The notes beneath the pieces were generated by a model that saw only the letters and a program-made list of their open reading frames with translations, did no database searches and was not told the origin of the DNA. This document shows positions 30,801-42,400 of a stretch of DNA of 64,000 nucleotides, piece after piece. Origin of the DNA: Aricia agestis. Lineage: Eukaryota; Arthropoda; Insecta; Lepidoptera; Lycaenidae. The position numbers were made by a program, and so were the translations under genes. The stretch is from positions 23,171,980 through 23,235,979 of the forward strand of contig NC_056407.1 of NCBI RefSeq assembly GCF_905147365.1, given 5' to 3'. Position 1 is the first letter of the stretch. Each line of letters begins with the position of its first letter.

Positions 30801-33278
30801 AAAAGTTTTACACGAGTCGGTACATAGAGACTTAAAGGTAAAATTATATGCTTTACAATAGTCCAGCTCTACAATATGTGCCGTGATTAATTAAAAAAAA
30901 AAATATACCGAACAATTCCTTCGGCAAAGTATGGAGCGAGTAACCTTTCAACGTCTACTTTAACATTAATTTGTTACATTCAACTTTAGACAAGATAAGT
31001 CAGATTATGTTAGCTAACGTCTTATCACTCGGTTGAGGTAGCATTAACCTTCGAACTCTCTAGTCTAATCGAAGCCACTTTTTATAAAAATAAAATTATT
31101 AGCACTCGCAACACTGCCAAAAATGTCATTGGCTACTGCCATCAACAAAACAAGGCGTATAGGACCGGGTGTCCTTATTTAAAGTCGGCTTACCGACGCA
31201 AGCATGTAGGAGACTTCGGAGGAAGTTTAGTCGAAAGGTTCGTATGTGGGGGCTACATCGACCACAGACGAGACAGACACAGAGAATAAGAGCACCCGGT
31301 CTCGTACCACATTTTTGACAGATGTCATTTAAAGCTGTAACGCTTACATACAACGGCACACCGGGGTTCGTTCGCCCGCGCGCGCGCATTACATCTAAGG
31401 TATCTCAATATTATTTTAAATTTATATTGGTACTTTTTGATTATGAATCTATGTTTTCTTCTGTAGAAATTACACTAATTTTGTAATCGCGCTCGCCTGT
31501 CGGCTCCCTCGCCGCCGCTCGGTCGTAACATTAACACGTATAGATATATGTTATAGACACACACACATGAAGTAAATAATTGGGAGATCACGCTCTTGTG
31601 AATTGACGTCGCATGGTCGCGGTCCCCCGCCGCCTATGTACACCTACACTAGATCAGTGGCAGCATGGCTCCGTCACGAGATAGGCCCCGCTCGAGATCC
31701 GCCACCGACCGTAGCGTCTGCCCAGCGCTGCAGCGGGGAGACTATCTACACTCGTCCGGTCGCCGGCGTCTTCTCGAGCATCCACACCGATCCGTCATTA
31801 TTGTCGCACGATTACAAAGGCCGGCCCGAATGTGGACTCCGGGAGGTTCGAACGACTCGCGGGCGGCCCGACGGAGCGAAACATCGAATATGCGAAGACG
31901 GCCCGTACAGTCCATAATTTTGATATATACTTTTATATCACAGCCCATTTGGAATTTACAACACATAAAACACGATCTTCCGAATCGAAGGCCTTATGTA
32001 TTCGGTCTTACGTTGAAGTGCACTTTGATTTGTACACAGCGTTAATACGAACGTTTAATTTGAACGTCGACCACGTGGCGACGGTCACTAATACGTAGAC
32101 GGCGCTGAGCCGATCGCGGGCGAGTCGCAACGAAATCGCTGCAGTCTCGTCCGACGCTCGACTTCCGAGCCAGCCCAGCGGGGTAGCTTACAGACACACA
32201 CGTAATATAATTTAACAAAATATAGGACGATTTACTCCGACAGTGATATACATCGCGATTCGCGGCTTACACTTATGAGGTCGGCGCGGCGGGGAGGCGA
32301 CAGGTGGCGGCCGGGGGGCGGCCGTCTTTGCCGGCTACTGACGCGTGACGACCAAAGTAACGACTGCCGGCGCCCTTAGTGTTTAGTTCGGCGCCCTCGA
32401 CTCTAACAACCGAACGACGGAGGGCAAAGACGCAGGCGCCGCCCCGGCGTTACAATGCAATATACGATAATTAAAATACATTTGTTCTTACACTTTCGAC
32501 TTACTTAATAAATTCAGTTTGGCTTTTTTCAAGCAAATAACTAGTATAATAAATTTATGTTAAAAGTTTCAGTTAAATATTAAGTACTTAGAAGTAGAAG
32601 TATGATTACGAATGACAAAATTTTATAACGTGTCATTTTTAATAATAATAATAATTTAATCAAAGTTAATAAATTGTATATATATAATAATATAATAGAG
32701 TAATTTAATGATTAATCGATAATGATAAGAATGAAGCTTCCTACGCGCTGTTCAATAATTTACTTTAACTAATATAGTATACTCGCCGCCTCGGGCTTGC
32801 ATATTCAATATAAGTAATGTAGTTAATGATATTTACTATACAATCAATGTTTATTAAACTTCTTAAAACGGCTGATAGCGCGCGGTCCGGGGCCAGGCGG
32901 CGAAATCGTTCGCCACATCTGAAAAATAAATGTATTGTTTTAGTATACAATTTTTTTAACATAATTTTATTTTATTTTATTAATTTTTGGAAAACTTACA
33001 GCTAACATACTTATAGAATCTACATAATATACAATACAAAAAGGCCAATTAAAAGTTTTCACAGATAGAATAATAATATACATCAAAGTGATTTATCTGA
33101 TTTAGGTTATACTCGTTATATAAACAGATTATTTTATTTCATTTAACAATATGTACACACAAAAGAAAGTAAAAAACACCTTAAAACTAAAAATATATGT
33201 TTTTTAGTATTTGTACAAAGGTACATCTTATTCCAAAAATGGAATGTCTTCCAGAAGATCTATACATTTTAAAGTATA

Positions 33279-33374
<96 letters not shown>

Positions 33375-33382
33375 ATATATTT
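33279..33382. repeat. (TA)n microsatellite
   Basis: About 100 bp of nearly perfect TA dinucleotides with one TT interruption, roughly 95 bp downstream of the bruno-3 stop codon. Confidence 0.95.
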
Positions 33383-33476
33383 CAGTTATTGACTTAGTAA
33401 GTCAGTAACTGAAATATTTTATTCAGAACTTTATTTACCTGAGCCTTGTCGGAACGCGCGGGGACGGCGTCTAAGG

Positions 33477-36400
33477 TTAGTAAGGTCGGTTGGCATCTTT
33501 GGGCCGCTTCAATTGCACCTTTAATCGTTTCATGCCGATTTGAAAACCGTTCATCGCCTGGATCGCCGCCTGGGCCGACGTTGGGTTGTCGAATGAAACG
33601 AAGCCTGGGGAAAAAAAATAAGTTACGATCGCAAACTCGCCATTTTTACTACAAGTGGCTACGCCAAATTATGCTTCACTACGCGACGTCTACGATCAAC
33701 ATTAAGTGTCTAAACACACTAGGCCGACGTTACGCGGCGTAATTTCCGCATGATTACGGACGGAACGCGACGGAATAGTGTGTCATCGGTAATTTAAAAT
33801 ACATTGCGGATGTAATCATGCGCAATTTACGCCGCGTAGCTTCGTCCTAGTGTGTTTAGACACTGACCGCTACGAAATTGTTATGAGTGGCTACGCCACA
33901 CAATATTTCGCTTCGCGAGGGCTTCGGTTTGCATTGACGTTGCTATGAGTTGCTACGAGTGACTACGCCACGTAATGCTTCACTACGCGATCTATATTCA
34001 TGTTGCTACGCGATTGCTACGAGTGGCTACGCCATGTAATTCTTCGCTACGCGACGTCTACGGACTATATTGCCGTTGCTACGAGATTGCTACGAGTGGC
34101 TACGCCATATAATTCTTCGCTACGCGACGTCTACGGACTATATTGCCGTTGCTACGAGATTGCTACGAGTGGCTACGCCATATAATTCTTCGCTACGCGA
34201 CGTCTACGGACTATATTGCCGTTGCTAGGAGATTGCTACGAGTGGCTACGCCATATAATTCTTCGCTACGCGACGTCTACGGACTATATTGCCGTTGCTA
34301 CGAGATTACTATGAGTGGCTACGCCATATAATTCTCGCTACGCGACGTCTACGGTCTTCATTAAAGTCGTAAGGTGATTGTTATGAATGGCTACGCGATA
34401 TCTACGATCGAAAATTAATTATTCATATTTTTGACTTACCAAAACATTTGCTTTGATTAGTAGCCCGGTCGATAAACACTTTGCTGCTGATAACATTTCC
34501 AAAAGGTAGGAACATCTGCATTAGCTCAGCGTCTCCGAACTCCTGGGGCAAGTGGTATATGAAGAGGTTGCAGCCCTCGGGCCCCGAGATGGAGCAGCCT
34601 GGAAACACAAGAAAATCTTTAAAGAACTCACAAATCTGCCCTTAAACACAACGATCGAAGGTAATCCTAGGAAGGGCGAACACTCAACAGTGTACAGAGG
34701 TAAACACAACACAACTACACAAGTAAACATAGACACAGAGTGTGATACGATTGTACAAAATTTGAAAAGCAGACAGCGCTATACGTACCTGGATACACTG
34801 AGTCATAAATAATGTGTTAGTGTAGGCTTTTTCACAGGTAAGTATATCTATGACACATTCATGCAGACATAAACGAACGGCTTAAAGAGTACCTTCACAA
34901 TAAACACTTTAAGCATAGTTAACCTTTTTTTTTAAATAATTCATGTGAAAGAACTCTAATATGACATAAGACACATTTTTCTGTAAATAGTAATAATATT
35001 TGCAAACAAAGACGTTTTGAAAATGTCTCAACGATGATTTTAACAACAGAAACACGACAGGAGAGTTCTAAAGCGAAGAGATTTATACCTACTTATTTAT
35101 TGACGAAACGGAAAATTCTAATGTTGTCTGGATTAGTGAAGGTTAAAAAATATAGGGCTGCCAATTTCTACCCTTTATATGTAATAGTAATTTGATTACG
35201 AAGACTATCAAGTTTCAATTTATCAAAATTTTGATGTGTAATGAACGGGAGGTTCATTTCATTTTACTAAACACTAGCTATTTGACCGAGCTTTGCTCGA
35301 GAATTTGAAGATATAAGATAAGATAATTTTTTAAACTTGTTCCATAGATTCAGTCAATATTTATTTTATTAATATTATATGAAAATCAGGTAGTTCAATT
35401 AAAGTAGGTAACGCTATGAAAGATAGTAAATTACATGATATTATTAAAATGGAATTTTGTCGAAGTTGGCAGCCCTAGCAGCTCAGGGCTCCACTTACCT
35501 TCTCTCTGCGCCGGCGCAATAGTCGACATCGGAGGTGGGATGGGTTGCGGGAACTGGCCATATACCGCTGGGTAAGCTGTCGAACATTAACGCCATTTGA
35601 CAATGAACACCTATGTCGCGTGTACATGCAAGTAATTAAACAAATTGCCACTAACACAGGGGACGTTCACATTTTATTTACGACGACACGAAGACTGGCG
35701 AGTTTATTGCGAATTATGTTGTTTGTGGGTAGTCGTAAAATTTAAATATTACTAGACGACAGTTAAGGGTCTGTATGTAATGTATTTTAAATAACTTAGT
35801 AGATACTGTGGTTAATAAAATAGCTATAGTTTTACAAACTATTCTTGGTTGTTACGTTGGTGTCATTTTTATCAAAACTTGGTTAATCCATGAAATGTCT
35901 TGTTGACTTTTTCGCTCTACCCAAGAAAAGGTATAATATTTTGACAAACGACTAATACTAAGTAAGCGATGATGAATTTGAGGCACAGTCGAATTTTGTT
36001 TTTTTTAAAGCACAATTTACCTTTATTTCTGGCATTATTACATATTTATTTAGTTTATATGAAAGCTTTTTATTACGTCCCCTGAGTGTTATTGGAACTT
36101 TGTTTAATTATAAAGACCACACTTAGGCGTACATTAATTACTCTTACATCCAATATAAAGCTTACAATAATCATATTTTGTTTCATAGTTTATACATCGT
36201 GGTACAGTATCATTGATCTACAGTAGTGCAACTGCACACTAAATAAATGAAACAACATAAAACACTGATACATTGATACATAACTACTGTATGTCCACAT
36301 ATAGCGTAGTGCGAGGAGGTGGCGCATCTTGCATACAACGTCATATCTTACAATTTTGTGATTATCATACAACACATTATTGACAAACTTAAGAAAATTA

Positions 36401-39400
36401 ATCAAACAATATTAAAAATTAAAAAAAAAATCTTCACTTTGTAACAGCTGTAGCTGAGTTGCAGCTTCCAAATACTTAAACTATACTATATGAGCTGCAA
36501 AAAACTAACTAGAGATATTTCGTATTAAAGATCCTACTGCCAACATAAAGACGTTTATGCAAGAATGTAATTGTCACAATCTAAAAAAATATTTCCTAAT
36601 ATGGGCGACCTTCGTTGTGAGAAGAATCACTCGTACATGAGATTACATTTTTACTTTGAATACGACAATTACTTATTAGGCAGACACGGAATATATTTAA
36701 GTAGTTGATTTTCTTAAACCTGTATCATAAGATCCTAAAAAATATTTCTGAAACTTCAACGTTATACGTAAAATGCAATAAATCTCATTATAGACCTGGA
36801 TCCCAGAAGGACTTTTATAACACAGAATAATCAATCAAAAAGACCTCTGTAAAAAAAGGGATTCCTATTTTGCCAACAGAGGAGAGTGATTAAAGCTTCC
36901 AAAATTTTTACATATTATATTGGTTCAAGCATACACTTTAATTTGCCCATAGCTTATATGAAATGTATTTATAGTTTTTAAATTACGCGATAAAAATCAT
37001 TTTGTCACTTACGCCCTTTCCATTTTTTTGCTGTTCCATTGCTTGTTTACTATGAGAGACCGGCCCAGCCGCAATACAAAACAAGCAATCTAAAACGTAT
37101 CCAACACGGTTTATTACTTTAACGCGGTGTTACCTTAGCTCAGGGTTTTTCAAACTTTCGGATCCACGAACCCCTGTTACAATTTCCAGGTAACAGCAAA
37201 CCCCTTACTAACTAATGAGAACACATAAAGTGCCAAAAGAGTGCCGCGCGTGCCTGCTAGTTATCAAGCCAACATTACGTGAATCTTTTCGCGAATGGCA
37301 AACCAAAGTGGGGTTCGCGAACCCCACTTTGAGAAACCTAGTGCCTTAGCTGATGACGACAAGGATGATGACTGAAACAGGCAGTGTCGTGATTGGGTCG
37401 TGATTGGATGAACGATAAAAATTAAAATGATTTTGTTGATGATTACAATGAATAAATAACAGACAAATACTTGCAGTTAATTATTAGTACCTGGATAACC
37501 GAGCTTTGCTCGGTATAGCAAACACTCATTGCTTCGTGTTACTTAACAACGCCATCTGCTGGAATAGCTTTAGCTGTTGTTGTGTCGTTAAAGCAATTAG
37601 TTGCTCACAAAATAATATTATTATTCGCCAATAGATGTCAGGAAGAGTCATATTTTTCAGTTTATCGATTATCGATAAAACACAAATAAAAATACTTTTT
37701 CTAAAAATGATTCCTAGCTAGATCGATTTACTGCCCCCGAAACCCCCTATATACTAAATTTTATGAAAATCGTTGGAGCCGATTCCGAGATTCCAATTAT
37801 ATATATACAAGAATTGCTCGTTTAAAGATATAAGATAATCATAGTAAAATATATTCTTTTATCTGATATCTTTTCTACAAAAAATAAAATAAAATGCCTT
37901 ATAAAACGAAATAGCTCCAAATAGCTTTACTTTTATAAATTTACTTCAATATTTATTAATTACGAGATAACATCCGCAACTTTATTTCGCAAAATTTCGG
38001 GATAAAAGTATCATATTTCCTAAAAAGTAAAGTATTTCCGTACCAAATTTCAGCAAAATTGGTTAAGTGGTTTGTGCGTGAAGAGGTTACAAACAGACAG
38101 ACAGACATTTTTACACATTATGAGTGAGCGAGTGAGAGTGAGTAAAGCTCCATGTAGAGCTTCACAAATTCGAAGGTATTCTAAGTACTTATGTACTACT
38201 GAGAACCTAAGGTTTCATCCATATTGTGATAGTAAGTTGTCTTATCGCTTTGGGATCTGGGTCTAACAGGTAGGCACTTGACTAGGTATATGAGCAAAAA
38301 ATACTCAATTGTATCCACACTTTAATAATATTCACTACATGTTAGAAAGGGGAGGTACAAATTATATATAAATATTAGCCATTTGAAAATAAGTAAAGTA
38401 AGACTCATTTTTAGTCCACTTTGGTACCTGGTACCTAAGCAGGTGTCACACTTAGAGCTACACAAATTCGCATGTATTCTAAGTACACGAGGCACTACTA
38501 ATAACCTATGGTTTCATCCATCAGAGAGTAAGTTATGTCTTATCCTTCTGGGATCCAGGTCTATTACGCGGATACAAATAAACAAACAACTAATATTTCA
38601 CTCAATTTGTCAGCTGTCAAATGGGATTTGGGTACTCCAGTTCTGTTTACTTCCTCGAGACGTCTCGTTTCATTCGGCAGCGAATTTTTAATTAAAATTT
38701 GTCCTTGTACATCTTTATTTTGTCCCGAAAAATATTTGCACTCGCAAACATAATGTAAATTCATTTGCGTAACGTTAATTACAAATTATGGAGCAAATTT
38801 TGTGGTAAAAATTAAAACGTAAAGGCTAAAAGGAGGAGGTTTTATGGTTTCATTTTTATAATTAAGAATACGTCTAACGCTAAAACCATTTTGACCCGGT
38901 TGTTTCCAAACAAGAATGAGACTATTAAACACAAACAAAATATGTTAGCCTGACACAACATTTCTGCTACCTTGGTTTATAATTATGTACTCACAAAGAT
39001 CAAGAACATAATTTTACTAACAATATTTTGAAATTCGTCATGGTATAATAAATTTGAAAATAATGTACACCTAACATACCACGTAGGTACTGCAGATTCA
39101 CAACGATGGATTCGACTTGGGTTCGACAACTGCTCTGCGCTTAGCATTTACCAATCGGTAAGTTTTCGAATCCGAGGCGAACGGTAAATATGACCTTGCT
39201 GTGCGACTATACTCAGCTGGAATTTCGCTTCGAACGTTGTCTTACTTGCGGACACAAAATTCTGACGTGCGAATGTGATAGCCTGCGATCGAAGCGACAT
39301 TCTAGGCCTGAGAATAGGGCCCCGGTGAACCGATTACACAACATTTATTAGCGTTACTCACCGACTCCCGGGAACGGTTGCATGCCGGGGTACGCGGCGT

Positions 39401-42400
39401 GCTGCAGAGCCGCCTCACCGTTGGGAATACCCTGCGTCACGGGCACCGCTACAACACAAACACATTAATATAATGAAACGCCACACATTTGGAATATTTC
39501 AAACGTATATGGATATGATTCATGCGAAATGCGAAAAATTCTACTTAAGTTAAGGATCAAAAGTGGCGGTAATGTTATGAGTGAAACGGAAAATGCTTAA
39601 CATACCGGGCACAAAGATTCGAGTGCTAGTAGAGTAAGACATAGCATTTGAGCTAGCTATGCAAATTCAGGTCTAAGGACCTTATCTCGCTGACGATTTG
39701 TAGGCAGAGCGATTGCGTGGCACTAGTATAAGGGCTCCCCCACAAAACTGCGACTTCGCTTCGCATCGCAATTATCTGCGACAAAACTCATAATAAAAAT
39801 GACATCCGATGCGCATTCGCACGAATTTGCAGTTTTGTGTGGGAGCCCTAACTGATGACAGCTCAGAACGCCGCGCTATCGCCCGTAAATTGTCAGTGTA
39901 AGGGTTGATTCAGACCGCAACGCGACGCGTAGATGCATTTCTAAATTAGTATGGATTTGACAGATTCGCAAGACGTTTGACGCAATTTAAATTAACCCCA
40001 AAACCCCAGAAACATATTCCAATTTTTGCCGTTGGACGTTGGACGAATTGCATCATGACACACAATTTTAACCGACTTTCAAAAAGATTCTATTTTTACC
40101 ACGCGAATGAGTGATGATGATGGACGATCATAGTTTCAATAGACTTACGGCCGGTAAACGTTTGATGTATACCGTTGGTGTAAACTGCGTCCTGCGGCGG
40201 CGGTTGGCCGTTGGGCGTCTGCGCCGCCATGTTGAAGCTCGGCATTGTCGGCGAAGGCAGAGAAGGCAAGGCACCGTTTAGCGGCTGACCACCCGTGCCT
40301 ATCGCCAGACCCGTGAAGTTGTCTGCAAGTGGATACGTGTGTTGCATAGATAAAACATTATATTCATTATAGTCTCCTTCATTTTTGGAGATTTGAAAAG
40401 ATGGGTATACCATTATTTACTGTTAGTACTGTTTGTGTAAAAATAGTTGCATTTAAATACAATTATTGTGCACTAAAGCTACACAAAATATTTATAGCCA
40501 CTATCCTGTTAAGACAAGTTGAAGGCTAACATTATTATTTAAATTAAAATAAATACATTTAAATTAGTAGCTACTATTAGGCATTCGTATAAATGGAAGG
40601 CCAATGTTGGACACTGTAGGCTAGTTAAGTGCTAATAAACATAATATGATTATGAGACATTTCAGGCCGCTTATTTTCGCAGAATTAATAAGGATTAAAA
40701 CACCCTTTTCGTCCTTTTGGGATTGAATTTTATATAATCCTTTCTTATTGTGAACAACTCGTATTTGTTTATAAACCTTCAAATTCATATTTAAAGTCCT
40801 TTTAACCGAGGGTGTACAATTTTCTATTCTCAGAGAAGTTGGAAACCTAAGCCTGTGATTTAAAAGCTTTTATTCTGCTTAATACTTTTTAAAATGTCTT
40901 TAACAACATCCCATAGTCAGACATGTCGATTTATTTTTCTTTTACTTTATATCCGACTAGTTATTATCGTGGAACACAACGAAGCGTGGCCTTTTTTTGG
41001 CGACAGAATATCTCCTGGTGTGAACTCGCCAACTCGCAACCGCTTTAAGTATGGTTGCATCTCTTAGCGATTCCATGCCACGTTTTAAAATTTTAAGTCG
41101 ACGATATGGATAGTTAAAACGTTGAATATCCACAACCTGTTTATGTAAGAGTTGTTACCTGATGTAGGCGGCACGATGGATTGATTGGCCAACCCTTGAG
41201 CGCGTGCGACGCCAGTGGCTTCATGGGGCTGATGTAGCCCTGCGCGCTCATCGCCACCATTAACGGCGCTTGTTGCTGCAACATCGTGTTACAGTACCTG
41301 ATGTAGGCGGCACGACGGAGTTGGTCGTCTTGTTAAGCGCGTGCGACGCCAACGCCGTCATGGGGTTCATATAGCCATACGAGGTCGCCGCCACTGTTAA
41401 CGCCATTTGTTGCTGCAACATCGTTTTACAGTACCTGATGTAGGCGGTACGACGAAGTTGGCCATCCCGTTGAGCGCGTGTGATGCCAGCAACATCGACC
41501 TTCGACATTCGACGCGCAGGAGTTCTGGCCGATGGATGTGGTCTACCCGAGGTTCCGGGGGAGACTCCGGAACGAAGCACGTCACGTCGCCGTCAACACG
41601 TGACAAAGAGTAGTTTTATGAGTATACAATAATAATAATATGTATTTTAGTCTTTAAGGTATTTATTATATGAATATGTAAGTTAGTCTGTAAGGCATTT
41701 GTAATATAGGCCTAAATGCCTGAAATAAATGGTAAACAAAATAAATAGTAAAAATTATATTAATGCCGCTTATTGATGCAACATCGTGTTACTGTACCTG
41801 AATATGTAGGAGGCACGTTGGAGTTGGCCATCCCGTTGAGCGCGTGCGTCGCCCGAACCGTCATTGGGCTTATGTAGCCCTGCGCGCTCACCGCCACCAT
41901 TAACGCCGCTTGTTGCTGCAACATCGTGTTACAGTACCTGATGTTGGCGGCACGACGGAGTTGGCCATCCCGTTGAGCGCGTGCGTCGCCCGAACCGTCA
42001 TTGGGCTTATGTAGCCCTGCGCGCTCACCGCCACCATTAACGCCGCTTGTTGCTGCAACATCGTGTTACAGTACCTGATGTTGGCGGCACGACGGAGTTG
42101 GCCATTCCGTTGAGTGCGTGCGACGCCAGCGCCGTCATGGGGCTGATGTATCCCTGCGCGGTCGCCGCCACCATTAACGCCGCTTGTTGCTGCAAATATC
42201 ATATTTTTTAAATAATTTTTAACTGTCATGCAAAAAAGGACAAGGTTCTTTGTTGAGCTGTGTATATTTTCTTTATTATACAGCATGACTGGTGAGACAT
42301 GTTCAATACTTATGGAGAGTATTTGGTACTCGATTCTCATTATAATTATGTAATAAAATTAGGAACTTAATTTTTGACCAAATTTCCCTTTAAATAAATG

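Larger units (their letters stand above)
25657..33476 (-). other. Probable long 3' UTR of bruno-3
   Basis: From the bruno-3 stop (33477) to a minus-strand AATAAA at 25662-25657 there is no conserved coding sequence and almost no recognisable transposon, unlike all other gaps here. The middle (28.9-32.4 kb) is unusually GC-rich with many short open frames that resemble no protein I know. A very long 3' UTR is plausible for a neural RNA-binding protein gene. Transcript data would decide; part may be intergenic. Confidence 0.35.
41159..42189 (-). repeat. bru3: Tandem array of six copies of one bruno-3 exon
   Basis: The repeating unit is 137 bp: a 115-bp exon plus a 22-bp spacer (GTACTGTAACACGATGTTGC then AG). 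Copies on minus, 5' to 3': A 42189-42075, B 42052-41938, C 41915-41798, a stub, a retroelement-like insert, D (truncated), E 41412-41298, F 41275-41159. Every complete spacer starts with GT and ends with AG. Complete copies enter in phase 0 and leave in phase 1, matching exons 42889 and 40322. The encoded segment (Q-Q..L.V....GY..PM....SHALN..) is the CELF linker region before RRM3. Confidence 0.9.

Noticed and set aside
29312..32098. Short GC-rich frames as small protein genes
   Set aside because: No start context, no similarity, Arg/Ala/Pro-rich as expected from random GC-rich DNA; several overlap on both strands.
33197..33397. 66-codon frame of alternating I and Y
   Set aside because: Translation of the (TA)n microsatellite.
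34000..34331. Two 60-codon frames with RDCYEWLRH/YATSTDY repeats
   Set aside because: They are a by-product of the 73-bp minisatellite inside a bruno-3 intron.
41260..42340. Minus frames ending ...SGTVTRCCSNKRR as separate genes
   Set aside because: They are read-through of the duplicated bruno-3 exon copies into the 22-bp spacers, not independent genes.
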